A stretch of 41,199 nt of DNA, taken from Modestobacter marinus (GTDB lineage Bacteria > Actinomycetota > Actinomycetes > Mycobacteriales > Geodermatophilaceae). Positions 25,955 to 34,295 of the stretch are shown here, one piece after another. The notes under the pieces were generated by a model. The model was not told the origin of the DNA, made no database searches, and was given only the letters and a program-made list of their open reading frames with translations. The first letter of the stretch is position 1; each line of letters begins with the position of its first letter. Both the position numbers and the translations under genes were made by a program. The stretch lies in NCBI RefSeq assembly GCF_019799945.1, contig NZ_JABGCH010000036.1, positions 1 through 41,199 on the forward strand, given 5' to 3'.

Positions 25955-28900
25955 ATGGCTCCGACTGCTGCGTCTCTGGTCCACCAGGCGGCCCCGGAAC
26001 GCCGCCCGACCGCGGCCGCGGGCACGCCGCGGCGACCGACCCGGGTGGCGCCCGCTGACCTGCAGCGTCGCCTGGGTAACCGCGGCGTGGCGACTCTGCT
26101 GCGTCGCGACGCGGCCGGTGGCGCACCGTCGACCTCTGGTGCGATCTCGGCGACGACGACGCCCGCGGGTGGACGGCAGCTCGGAGGCGGCGCTCGGGTG
26201 GAGGCTGTACCCGCCGTGCCGGGTCGCGTGCTCGAGGCGACCCTCACGGCGGTCGCGCCCGGGGGGACAGGCCCGCGCGGATCGGCCCCGGACGTAGCGT
26301 CCCAGGCGGCCCTGGGCGATCCGTCAGGCGCGGTGTCCTCCGTGGCGCCCCCGCCGGCAGGCGTGGGTGTTAGTGAGCCGCCGGCGCCCGCGCGCTCGCA
26401 GGAGTCGCCTGCGCCCGCGCGCTCGCAGGAGTCGCCTGCGTCCGCCAACCTTGCTCCGACCCCCTCCGGTGAAGCGGCACGCGGTGAGGAGCCGCAGCAG
26501 CCGCAGGCGCCGGGACCGGGGCAGGCGGTCGCGGCGGGGCCGCAAGCAGAGACCGAACAGCCACCGTCGCCGCTCGAGGCGATGGCTCCGACGGTCACCG
26601 CGATCACCCGGCGAGCAGCACAGACAGCACGCCACAGCCCAGCCCCCTCCACCGTGGCCAACGCGCAGGCCGCGGCGATGCGTCCGGCGACCGAGCAGCA
26701 GAGAAGCGCGGCGCTCGCGACGGTGAACAAGCTGGACAGCGCGCAGGAGAGCACGCAGGACTTCGAACGGGCCGCGTTCAGAGCCGCCCTGCGTGAGGCG
26801 ATCGAGAAGGCGACACCGACTCCGACCACCGAAGAAAAGGCGCACGAGGTGGTCGAGAGCGGCGCGCAGACCGCGAGCGCGACCCTTCAAGGACAGCTGG
26901 CGGGCCAGAAGGACGCCGCGGTCGGTCCCTTGAGGCAGCCGGGCGACGTCCGGCCGCAAGACCTGGGGCCCGAGCCACCGCAGGTCGCCCTCCAGCCGGA
27001 GCAGGTAGGCGAGATGCCGGCACCGGTCTCCGCCGCAGCCGCCGTGCCACCCGCCCTGCCCCCGGAGCGGCTGGACTACTCCGAGGACCGGCAGGCGACC
27101 AACCAGGCGATGGAGGAGAACGGCGTCTCCCGCGCACAGCTGGAGAAGGGGAACGAGCCGGAGTTCGGACAGACCCTGGAAGCCAGGTCGCAGGCGGAGC
27201 AGCACGAGGCGCAGGCGGCCACGACGTACCGAGCCTCGGAGGCCGACCTCCGCGCCGGCGCGAAGAGCCGCGCGCAGGGCACGCTGGCGGGCGGGCTCAC
27301 CGCCATGCATGGTGCCCGCGCGGTGGCCATCGGGAAGGTCGCCGGCCGGCAGGTCGGGACGATGACCAAGGACGAGGGCGAACGCCGCCGCGTCACCGCG
27401 ACCATCGAGGGGATCAAGAACCAGACCCGGGCCGACGTCGACACGATCCTCAAGGAGATGGACAGCGAGGCCAGTCGGATCTTCGGCGAGGGCCTCACTG
27501 CTGCCGAACGTGCTTACGAAGAGGTCTTCGAGGAGGAGAAGGGCGGCGTCGGCACGTGGCTGACGACCTGGGGCTCCGACTGGGAGGAGCTCATCGAGAG
27601 CTCCCTGAAGAGGGCCCGGGACGAGTACCTGCGACAGGTCGACATCGCCATCGACAAGGTCGCCGACTGCGTCGACACCAAGCTCGCCGCCGCGAAGAAG
27701 CGGGTCATCGAGGGGCGGGCCCAGGTCCGGGCTTTCGTCGACGGCCTCGATCAGAGCGTCCGAGCGTTCGGCCAGGAGGCGCTGACCTCCGTCGAGGGCG
27801 AGTTCGACGCCATGACCCAGACCATCGATGCGCGCAGGGACGCGCTGGTCGACAACCTGACCACCCAGTTCACGGCCTCCTACGAGCGGATGTCCGCGAA
27901 GGAGCAGGAGCTCCGCGAGGCCAACAAGTCCCTGTGGCAGCGGGTCTACGACGCCACGGTCGGTGTCATCCAGAAGATCCTCGCGTTCAAGGACCTGCTG
28001 CTCAGCATCCTGGCGAAGGCGTCGGACGTCGTCGGCAACATCATCACCGACCCGATCGGCTTCCTCGGGAACTTGGTCGCGGGCGTCGCCCTCGGTCTGG
28101 AGAATTTTGTCGCCAACATCGGCAAGCACCTGCAGAAGGGCCTGATGGACTGGCTCTTCGGCGCCCTGGGCAAGGCGGGGATCACGATGCCCGAGACCCT
28201 GGACCTCCAGGGCATCGTCAGCATCGCCCTGCAGGTCCTCGGTCTCACCTACGCCAACTTCCGTGCCCGCGCGGTCAAGATCGTGGGGGAGCCGGTCGTC
28301 TCGGCGCTCGAGAAGACGGCGGAAGTCTTCACCATCCTCGTGACCGAGGGCGTCCCCGGGCTCTGGCGGTTCGTCAAGGAGAAGCTCGCCGAGCTGAAGT
28401 CGATGGTGCTGGACGCCATCTGGGACTTCATCAAGGGGGAGGTCATCGAGGCGGGCATCGCCTGGCTCGTCGGCCTGCTGAATCCAGCGTCCGCCTTCTT
28501 CAAGGCGTGCAAGGCCATCTACGACATCATCATGTTCTTCATCAACCGGGGCTCGCAGATCGTCGACCTCGTCAACGCCGTGCTGGACTCGGTCGGTGCC
28601 GTTGCCAAGGGCTCGATCGGGGTGGCGGCGAAGTTCGTCGAGGATGCCCTCGCCAAGGCCATACCCGTGGCGATCGGCTTCCTCGCCAGCCTGCTGGGAC
28701 TCGGCGACATCAGCGCCACCATCCGCAAGACGATCGACAAGGCGCGCGCGCCGGTCGACGAAGCGATCGACTGGGTGATCGGGCAGGCAGTCAAGCTCGT
28801 CAAGGCTGCAGGCAAGCTGATCGGCGGAGCGTTGGGCAAGAAGAAGCGGCCCGACGAGGTCGCCGAGGACGACCCTGAAAAGGCGGCGAAGGTCGAAGCC

Positions 28901-29836
28901 GGCCTCGCGGCGATCGATGCCGAAGAGGAGAGCCGCCTTGAGGAGGAAAGACTGACTCGGGAGGCTGCGGAAGCCGTGGCGGCCACGGTGCGGAAGGATC
29001 ATCCGGTGTTCACGTCGATCACTGTCATCGACGCCGAGGGCAGGTGGGACTACGACTATGTCGCCAGCCCGGGAAAGAAGAAGGAGGGTGCGCTGCACGC
29101 AGAGGATTCCGGGATAATCTACCTAACCGGCCTTGACTCGGTGGAGCCGGTCCTGAGTGATGTCGGCAGGCTTGAACACGGGGTATCGAGTCCGCAGAAG
29201 AGGGATTACTCGTCGGCTCCAAAGGTTCTTGAGCGGGACATCGGAGAGAGCCTGGCACGCGCGACGAGCCTTCCGCTTGAGGGGAAGGACGACCCCTGGA
29301 GGATGCTGACGACCAAGGGCGCGACCGTGGAGACTCCAGACGGTTCTCCGGACCAGCAGCCCCCGCCTGCCAGTCTCTCGCCGACGCCTGACCGTCGTCT
29401 GCTGGAGCAACCGACGGTCACATCGCCGATGGATGAGACCTGGGACCCGCTCACGAAGAGGGGTAAGAGAAGAGAGCACAATCCCGCTCACTCGGTGCAG
29501 CCTGACTTCCTCCTCGTCGGACCGAAGAAAATCGAGGTCTTCGAAGTCACTCTAGACGCGTCCTTCAGGCTGGGCCGTCAAGAGAAGGGCATGAAATTGA
29601 GCAAGGGCGCTAAGAAGTATCACGTTGCGCACAAGATCGAGCAGCTTGCCAACGTCGAACACCTCGCACGGCGCTTCCCGGGCCTTCCGATAGTCTTCAA
29701 CATCCAGACGGGAGGGCAGCCATTGTTTAAGGACGGCGAAGTTCAGAAAGCGATCGAGGTGGAGTTACGAAATCTCCGAACGAAGTTTGCGAAAGAAGGG
29801 CTGGGCAACACCGTCACAGTTGCCTGGCGCACGTAG
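25955..29836 (+). CDS. 1293-aa eCIS cargo protein with probable nuclease tip
   Basis: The N-terminus carries the motif LQRRLGNRGVATLLRR (residues 36-51), shared with the two other putative cargo proteins here. Residues 55-380 are Pro/Ala/Gln-rich with a 9-residue tandem duplication. Residues about 440-690 are long helices (RADVDTILKEMDSEASRIF). Residues about 690-970 hold the hydrophobic helical region typical of large eCIS polymorphic toxins (GLMDWLFGALGKAGI, GIAWLVGLLNPASAFFKACK, IPVAIGFLASLLGLGDI). The tip (about 1025-1293) is lower in GC and contains VQPDFLLVGPKKIEVFEVTL, with P1183-D1184, E1194 and E1197, like a PD-(D/E)xK nuclease site but with Thr1199 where Lys is usual. No DUF4157 HExxH is present. 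The nuclease call is inference. Confidence 0.75.
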   Translation: MAPTAASLVHQAAPERRPTAAAGTPRRPTRVAPADLQRRLGNRGVATLLRRDAAGGAPSTSGAISATTTPAGGRQLGGGARVEAVPAVPGRVLEATLTAVAPGGTGPRGSAPDVASQAALGDPSGAVSSVAPPPAGVGVSEPPAPARSQESPAPARSQESPASANLAPTPSGEAARGEEPQQPQAPGPGQAVAAGPQAETEQPPSPLEAMAPTVTAITRRAAQTARHSPAPSTVANAQAAAMRPATEQQRSAALATVNKLDSAQESTQDFERAAFRAALREAIEKATPTPTTEEKAHEVVESGAQTASATLQGQLAGQKDAAVGPLRQPGDVRPQDLGPEPPQVALQPEQVGEMPAPVSAAAAVPPALPPERLDYSEDRQATNQAMEENGVSRAQLEKGNEPEFGQTLEARSQAEQHEAQAATTYRASEADLRAGAKSRAQGTLAGGLTAMHGARAVAIGKVAGRQVGTMTKDEGERRRVTATIEGIKNQTRADVDTILKEMDSEASRIFGEGLTAAERAYEEVFEEEKGGVGTWLTTWGSDWEELIESSLKRARDEYLRQVDIAIDKVADCVDTKLAAAKKRVIEGRAQVRAFVDGLDQSVRAFGQEALTSVEGEFDAMTQTIDARRDALVDNLTTQFTASYERMSAKEQELREANKSLWQRVYDATVGVIQKILAFKDLLLSILAKASDVVGNIITDPIGFLGNLVAGVALGLENFVANIGKHLQKGLMDWLFGALGKAGITMPETLDLQGIVSIALQVLGLTYANFRARAVKIVGEPVVSALEKTAEVFTILVTEGVPGLWRFVKEKLAELKSMVLDAIWDFIKGEVIEAGIAWLVGLLNPASAFFKACKAIYDIIMFFINRGSQIVDLVNAVLDSVGAVAKGSIGVAAKFVEDALAKAIPVAIGFLASLLGLGDISATIRKTIDKARAPVDEAIDWVIGQAVKLVKAAGKLIGGALGKKKRPDEVAEDDPEKAAKVEAGLAAIDAEEESRLEEERLTREAAEAVAATVRKDHPVFTSITVIDAEGRWDYDYVASPGKKKEGALHAEDSGIIYLTGLDSVEPVLSDVGRLEHGVSSPQKRDYSSAPKVLERDIGESLARATSLPLEGKDDPWRMLTTKGATVETPDGSPDQQPPPASLSPTPDRRLLEQPTVTSPMDETWDPLTKRGKRREHNPAHSVQPDFLLVGPKKIEVFEVTLDASFRLGRQEKGMKLSKGAKKYHVAHKIEQLANVEHLARRFPGLPIVFNIQTGGQPLFKDGEVQKAIEVELRNLRTKFAKEGLGNTVTVAWRT
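26384..26437 (+). repeat. Two perfect 27-bp tandem repeats inside the cargo gene
   Basis: The units 26384-26410 and 26411-26437 are identical and in frame, coding (P)APARSQESPAPARSQESP. A very recent slippage or duplication event, in the disordered linker after the N-terminal motif. Confidence 0.9.
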
Positions 29837-29945
29837 TGCGTAAGGACTCTGTCCCTCAAGCGCGAAAGTCGGTCTCCACTGGTGTCTCGTCGGGTTGAGC
29901 ATCAGTCCGAGACTCCGCGGGGGATGCTGCCCAGGTCGTGGATGC

Positions 29946-30095
29946 CGGGCCGCCGGGCGTGGCATGAGGCAGAAGGTCGCGCACAAGTTCAGGGCAGGTC
30001 GGCAGTCCATCAGCAAGTGAAACGCCAGTACCCAGGACGAGGTGGGACTGGGCTTTGGCGTAAGCCTCCCGGAGCAGTTGCCCCCTCGTCGTCGC
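29946..30095 (-). pseudogene. SIR2-like domain fragment
   Basis: On the minus strand, TRGQLLREAYAKAQSHLVLG continues into TGVSLADGLPTCPELVRDLL. This resembles the start of SIR2-like NAD-binding domains (a helix, a hydrophobic strand, then GxGVSxxxGLPxWxxLL). Nothing similar to the rest of the domain follows: the frame runs into low-complexity residues and stops at 29856. It is read as a leftover of a SIR2-type gene, often found in defence or toxin contexts. Short, so the call is tentative. Confidence 0.3.
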
Positions 30096-30457
30096 GTAGG
30101 GAAGTCCCAGACATCCGCCCCCTCGCGTCGAGGCCGGATCGAAAGGGCTTGTAGGTGAAGGTTGTGGGCAAGTCTGGCTGCGGGGGCGACGTGGGGACAA
30201 GCCCTTCAAAATATTGCCAACACGGTGATGGATGACTGTCTTGTCGACCTCGGCCGGGAACGTCACTGCATGGCACGGGTTGACCGACTCGCAGCGCCCG
30301 AAACTCCAAGGGACAGCATCCCTACAGCTATCTCTGGGACCAGGTTGGTCAAGGGCGCGACCTGTGGCTTCTCCACAGCGCCGCCCCGTCCGCGTGCACG
30401 CGTTAAGAGCCTGTTGATCCGGGGACTTTGGCGGCGGACGATGGGAGGCGTGCACGG

Positions 30458-30602
30458 CAGACTGCCGGCGAGCCGGTGGAGGTCGTCTTCGCGCGGCTCG
30501 GACACGCCGGCGCGACCATCACCTTGACCGTGTACCAGCAGGTGCACTCCGGCATGGGGGCGGCAGGCCGCAGACCGGTTCGCCGCGTTGCTCGACGGCT
30601 GA
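30458..30602 (+). pseudogene. C-terminal remnant of a tyrosine recombinase/integrase
   Basis: The frame reads TAGEPVEVVFARLGHAGATI followed by TLTVYQQVHSGMG; after a frameshift near 30560 it continues AADRFAALLDG to the TGA at 30600-30602. This is the end of the integrase catalytic domain (the ARLGHAxxxxTLxxYxH pattern) with the nucleophilic Tyr in TVYQ. The HxLRHT segment and everything before it are absent. It implies that an integrated element once ended here. Confidence 0.65.
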
Positions 30603-30701
30603 GCGCAGCGCCCAAGCCGCGATGTATCAAACTTCATCACGAGCCCCTTCCGGGCCCTGAAAGAGAACCACCCCCGGCTCCTGACCTGCAGGAACACCGG
30701 G

Positions 30702-31061
30702 GTGAAGGTGGTGTCCGAGGGGGGACTTGGGCACCCCGAGCAGCGACGGGTGGAGCCGGGTGAGTGTCTCCACCAGGCCGGCAGCCAGCCGGACCTGGTC
30801 TTCTTCGTCACCTCGGGTCGCTTCATCCTCCGAAACAGCACCGGAGATCGGGTGGCGGACAAGACCGGCGGTCAGCTGATTGGGGAGACCGCCGCACTTG
30901 ACGGAGGAGCGCGGACCGTGACGGTCGAGGCCGAGGGCGTCGCGTCGGTGCTGGCTCTGCCTGCGGAGAGCTTCCGGCGGCGACTGCAGGAGGATGCCCG
31001 GGCCGCGTACGAGGTAGCGGTGTTCACCGCCAGGATTCTCCGAGACGTGAGTCGAGCCTGA
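30702..31061 (+). CDS. Single cyclic-nucleotide-binding-domain protein
   Basis: A 119-aa protein starting at GTG; the true start may differ. It consists of one CNB (Crp-like effector) domain: RRVEPGECLHQAGSQPDLVF, FVTSGRF, GGQLIGETAALDGGARTVTV, then EGVASVLALPAESFRRRLQE and a C-helix. The phosphate-binding cassette (GGQLIGETAALDGGARTVTV) has the expected (F/L)GE...R(T/S) order, so ligand binding is possible. No DNA-binding domain is attached. Directly after the stop, the same frame continues with a hydrophobic stretch (31072-31128), so an ancestral protein may have been longer. A role in regulating the eCIS is possible but not shown. Confidence 0.7.
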   Translation: MKVVSEGGLGHPEQRRVEPGECLHQAGSQPDLVFFVTSGRFILRNSTGDRVADKTGGQLIGETAALDGGARTVTVEAEGVASVLALPAESFRRRLQEDARAAYEVAVFTARILRDVSRA

Positions 31062-31437
31062 CAGGCGACTGATGCCATCGCCGTCCTGATCGTGGTCGCT
31101 CTGGCCGGAATCCTCGGTGTCCACATCAGCCCTCCTCGCCCGACGGAGGCGCCCGGCGCGCGAGCGTCCGTGACGCCGCCGCCCTCAGCTCGCCATCGGG
31201 CGCCGCCACGGCGGGTCTGTGCGCCGAGTCCTCAAGCGGCGATCGGGGGCCAGGTACCGGAGCGGGCAGTCGATGGCCGTCGGACTCGCCCGGGGCGAGC
31301 GGCCGCGCGAGTCTGACGGGACCCTCTGCTGCGCGTCATGGCAGGCTGCGGCGCACAGCACCCGGTGGGCCTGAGATCGCTCCCGTCCCGGCGCTGTCGC
31401 CGTCCCGCCCGACCGGGCCGGTCGGGTCGAGCACCGC
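31062..31437. other. Intergenic region, no gene recognised
   Basis: Between convergent genes. In the frame of the preceding gene a short hydrophobic segment (AIAVLIVVALAGILGVH) follows its stop, then Pro/Arg-rich low complexity; I do not accept this as a gene. No convincing terminator hairpin, repeat or RNA gene was seen. Confidence 0.4.
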
Positions 31438-32478
31438 TCAGTCAGCTCCGAGGTCGGGTCGACGGCGCAGATACACGACGGCTGCGGCCAGAACACCCAG
31501 GAGCGTGAGCACGTGCACCCTGGAGGCGGCGTCCCACAGCAGAGCGGCAAAGCCTACGAGGGCAGCGAGCACCCCGGGTGTGAACAACCAGCTCCACGCG
31601 CTGACCATGCCCGGGAAGACGGGACCGTGCTCCCGGGACCGGGCCTCGCGCTCCCGCTCCCGCCGCAGCCATCGCTCCTCCTGACCGGAGCGCTCCGCTC
31701 GAGCGACCGCTTGGGTCCAGCGCTGCTCGCGCCGCCGGGTGGCCCTCCGGGCCAAATGCCGGCGCAGCCGCGAGCGGGAGCCGTCGGTCCAGAAGCCCTC
31801 CGGCATGGCCAGCAGGTCGTACACGTAGACGGCGGCGACGAAGAACGCGAGGGACGTGGCGAAGGCCACGATCGCCAAGTCGTCGGCGAGGAGACGTTCC
31901 CCGGGTTTCGGGCCCTCGATGAGCATTCCCACGAGTGCCGTCAGGACGAAGCCGGCCAGCAGAGCCGCGACGGTCTTCTTGGAGTCCACCTTGGCGCGGA
32001 GTTCGGCCTCCTGGTGGTCCACGGTCGGCACGGCGAATTCGATGCTGCCGTTCCCGTGCAGGAGGTTCTGGACGGACTCGGCAGTCACGCACACGGCGCC
32101 GGCCTCGGGGAACGGCCGGTGACGTGCTCGGGTGAGTTCCGTCAGGAGGTTGCTGAGTCGGCCCTCGTGCCCAATCAGGACGACCGTGGTCTGGGACTCG
32201 AGCGGCGCCTGGGTCGAGTGGACGAGGGCGTCCAGCCCCGCAGTCGGGCTCTCCGGAGTCAGCGCGGTGCTGGTCTCCTGTGGAGCCCGGAGGGACGCCG
32301 AACGGCGGAGATGGCAGCACGTCCGCTGGGCCTGACGACGCGCGCTCACCAGGTAGAGCGTCGGTCGGACCTGGCGCTGCACCAGGGCGTCGCGGAGCCG
32401 GGCGACTTGGTCCTGCCCGTGCTCACCGAGCCAGCCGTCGACGTGCGCCGCGTGCCGGACGAGGATCCACCGGACCAC
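31438..32478 (-). CDS. Histidine phosphatase domain protein with C-terminal membrane segments
   Basis: A 346-aa protein; its GTG start is preceded by the purine-rich GGGAGGGG. The N-terminal domain has the phosphoglycerate-mutase-like motif ILVRHAAHVDGW (Arg7, His8 as candidate catalytic residues) and the second-histidine segment VVLIGHEGRLSNLLTEL, so it is a SixA/PGM-like histidine phosphatase. Four hydrophobic segments follow: about 169-187 (AALLAGFVLTALVGMLI), 199-222 (LAIVAFATSLAFFVAAVYVY), 297-318 and 322-338, with a strongly basic and charged loop (residues about 230-290) between pairs. A soluble phosphatase head on a four-helix anchor is unusual. It lies 27 nt downstream of the SLOG-like gene, likely in one operon. 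Confidence 0.75.
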   Translation of the reverse strand: MVRWILVRHAAHVDGWLGEHGQDQVARLRDALVQRQVRPTLYLVSARRQAQRTCCHLRRSASLRAPQETSTALTPESPTAGLDALVHSTQAPLESQTTVVLIGHEGRLSNLLTELTRARHRPFPEAGAVCVTAESVQNLLHGNGSIEFAVPTVDHQEAELRAKVDSKKTVAALLAGFVLTALVGMLIEGPKPGERLLADDLAIVAFATSLAFFVAAVYVYDLLAMPEGFWTDGSRSRLRRHLARRATRRREQRWTQAVARAERSGQEERWLRREREREARSREHGPVFPGMVSAWSWLFTPGVLAALVGFAALLWDAASRVHVLTLLGVLAAAVVYLRRRPDLGAD

Positions 32479-32505
32479 CGCGTCGTCCCCTCCCGGAGTC
32501 GGCCG

Positions 32506-32961
32506 TCAGTGAAGCGGGCACAAGTGGCGGACGGGGCGGCGAATCCGCGCCGGGTCGAACGGTGCCCTGCGAGCCAGCCAGTCGGCGTACGGACGTGCTA
32601 TCCGAACGTACTCGGAAGCCTCCGCCGGGTCCTCAAGTGCAGGAAACGTGCCGGGGAGGTGCTCCAGGTCGAGCAGGTCCAGCCCGTCCCTACTGCGCTC
32701 CACCTCGACCCACCAGCCTGGGGAGCCGGTCTCGCCTGCCCACTTGGCGCCCTCGATGGCGGTCTTGCGCACCGACGGCCTGTCTGGCTCGACCGCCGGG
32801 CCCCGACCGCCGGTGAGGACGACGCATCCGCGCCGGACCACCGAGCGTCCGATCACTCTTGCCGGCTCCAGGGCCTCCCTGTCGTCGCCGCCGAACACGG
32901 CGACGACAGGCGTCCGGGGGACGGCGTTGACCACTGTCGTCGGTGCATCCTCTGGAGACAT
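32506..32961 (-). CDS. SLOG/LOG-like Rossmann protein, possibly truncated
   Basis: A 151-aa protein. VVAVFGGDDREALEPARVIG and SVVRRGCVVLTGGRGP are the nucleotide-binding start of the LOG/DprA-like (SLOG) fold. TAIEGAKWAGETGSPGWWVE occupies the place of the second motif, but the usual GGxGT motif is not visible, and the C-terminus (YADWLARRAPFDPARIRRPV) is unlike the family. The chain is short for a full LOG protein. SLOG proteins sense or process nucleotide ligands; with a cyclic-nucleotide-binding domain and a phosphatase encoded nearby, a nucleotide signalling link can be imagined, but that is speculation. Confidence 0.5.
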   Translation of the reverse strand: MSPEDAPTTVVNAVPRTPVVAVFGGDDREALEPARVIGRSVVRRGCVVLTGGRGPAVEPDRPSVRKTAIEGAKWAGETGSPGWWVEVERSRDGLDLLDLEHLPGTFPALEDPAEASEYVRIARPYADWLARRAPFDPARIRRPVRHLCPLH

Positions 32962-33125
32962 GTCCCGAGCGTGCGCTCTGACCCGTCACGCGGGCGTCAC
33001 TGCGCAGTCAGTGAGCGGCATGCCGCGGCGAGTGGCCCGAGGACGGGGGGACTGTCGCTCGTGGCTGCGGAGATTGGGCGCGCTGGTAGGACCATTGAGA
33101 CCATCCTTGCCGTGGATCCCTCGGC

Positions 33126-34295
33126 TCAGAACACGGCCTTCTTGAAGTTGATGTGGACGGCACTTTGGCCGGAGACGTTCTCGAGCTGGGTGCTGTTGAT
33201 CGGGAAGGCGCCCCCGGCGGCGAACTCCGGCACCTTCGTCTTGACCTCGGAGTCCAGGATGGTCAGGTCGGGAGCGTCGACGTCCATCGCCTTCCCAGCG
33301 ATATGCGGGGAGGCATTGGCCGTTCTGCTGCCGCCCTTCTTGTCGGTCCAGGTCGTCTGGGCAGGTGACGCGACGAGGGGCAGTGTGCGGGCGTCTGACT
33401 TCACGCGGCCGCCGCCGCCGTAGTAGAGGGCGAAGAAGAACGGCAGCCAGACTGACTCGTCAGCGAGGGACGCCTCCGCGAACGTGTCCCAGTCGAGCGA
33501 GTCCTTGAGCCAGTCGGTTCTATTGGCGTACTCGTCGACCGCGGCCCGGTTGGCGTTGCAGTAGTCGCGCAGGATCTGCAGCTGCTTGTTGCCGTCGCGC
33601 TTGGTCGAGTTGACGGTGACGACCTGGCTGAAGGTGCCGTCGGCGTTACGGGCGGTGATGACATCGACCGGTGTGCTGACCGCAGGGGGCCCGGCCGGTG
33701 GGATCACCGGCTTCCCCGTCACGGGCGCGGCCCCGGGCGGGGCGGGCTCCGGGCCAGGAGGGCCTGGCTCGCCGAAGATGCTGTCCCAGGCGCCCCGCGC
33801 CCACTCCACTGCGCCCCCGACCCGGTCGAGGATGCCGCCGTCCTCGGTCGTGCTAGGCACCGGCGCGACGGTGGGCGGCTCGACGGCAGGACCTGGCGCG
33901 GGCGCGGCGTCGGGTATCACGATCGTCTCACCGGCGTTGAAACCGAACCGATCACCCTTCGGTGTTGACCACTTCTTGATCTTGTCGGCGTTCGCGTCCG
34001 AGAGTGCCTGCAGAGTCACGCCGAAAGCCGTGGCGATCGACTGCAGGGTCTCCCCAGGCATGACAACGTGAGTCCTCTGCGCTACTGCGGAGGCGGACGG
34101 CGGCGCGGCCTCTGGGGCGCGGTCGATCAGCGTCGTCCGCAGGAGCCGCCCGACAGCCGCGTTGCCGACCGACCGCTGTAAGGCGTGGAGTTGCCGCCCG
34201 CGCTGGGATTCGACCGCGGCACCGGCCTGACGCACCTTGCTGCCGACGCGGCGCTCATTTCGCTCGGGGAGCCTGGCCGGCGGCGAGTAGGACAT
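33126..34295 (-). CDS. LysM plus M15-type peptidase protein with the cargo motif
   Basis: A 389-aa protein from the ATG at 34295; a longer frame to 34460 has no better start signal. The motif ALQRSVGNAAVGRLLR lies at residues 38-53, like the two large toxins. A LysM domain follows (HVVMPGETLQSIATAFGVTL, FNAGETIVIP; residues about 75-125), then a Pro-rich linker, then a C-terminal domain with SPHIAGKAMDVDAP (His331, Asp338) and AVHINF (His381). This is the HxxGxAxD...H arrangement of M15-type D-Ala-D-Ala carboxypeptidase/endopeptidases. It should bind and cut peptidoglycan. With the motif it could be a particle-associated or delivered lysin. No signal peptide is seen, which fits non-Sec export or release by lysis. 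Confidence 0.75.
   Translation of the reverse strand: MSYSPPARLPERNERRVGSKVRQAGAAVESQRGRQLHALQRSVGNAAVGRLLRTTLIDRAPEAAPPSASAVAQRTHVVMPGETLQSIATAFGVTLQALSDANADKIKKWSTPKGDRFGFNAGETIVIPDAAPAPGPAVEPPTVAPVPSTTEDGGILDRVGGAVEWARGAWDSIFGEPGPPGPEPAPPGAAPVTGKPVIPPAGPPAVSTPVDVITARNADGTFSQVVTVNSTKRDGNKQLQILRDYCNANRAAVDEYANRTDWLKDSLDWDTFAEASLADESVWLPFFFALYYGGGGRVKSDARTLPLVASPAQTTWTDKKGGSRTANASPHIAGKAMDVDAPDLTILDSEVKTKVPEFAAGGAFPINSTQLENVSGQSAVHINFKKAVF

Larger units (their letters stand above)
29837..30701. other. Gene-poor scar between the cargo gene and the cyclic-nucleotide-domain gene
   Basis: No intact gene is supported in these 865 bases. Two remnants are recognisable: a SIR2-like fragment on the minus strand (29946-30095) and the end of a tyrosine recombinase on the plus strand (30458-30602). 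The base composition is mixed and less codon-like than in neighbours. No tRNA, terminator hairpin or insertion-sequence end was seen. The mix of remnants suggests an old insertion/deletion hot spot just downstream of the cargo tip. Confidence 0.6.

Noticed and set aside
26324-29098. A 924-codon frame antisense to the 1293-aa cargo gene
   Set aside because: Leu/Arg/Asp-rich shadow of a helical plus-strand protein; no domain is recognisable.
29837-30701. An attachment site or tRNA gene near the recombinase remnant
   Set aside because: No cloverleaf-like sequence and no matching direct repeats were found by eye.
31072-31128. Hydrophobic segment in frame after the stop of the cyclic-nucleotide-domain gene
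   Set aside because: No start signal, and what follows is low-complexity; kept only as a hint that the gene was once longer.
31513-33423. A 636-codon plus-strand frame over the phosphatase and SLOG-like genes
   Set aside because: Low-complexity and without family resemblance; the minus-strand genes have catalytic motifs, ribosome-binding sites and operon spacing.
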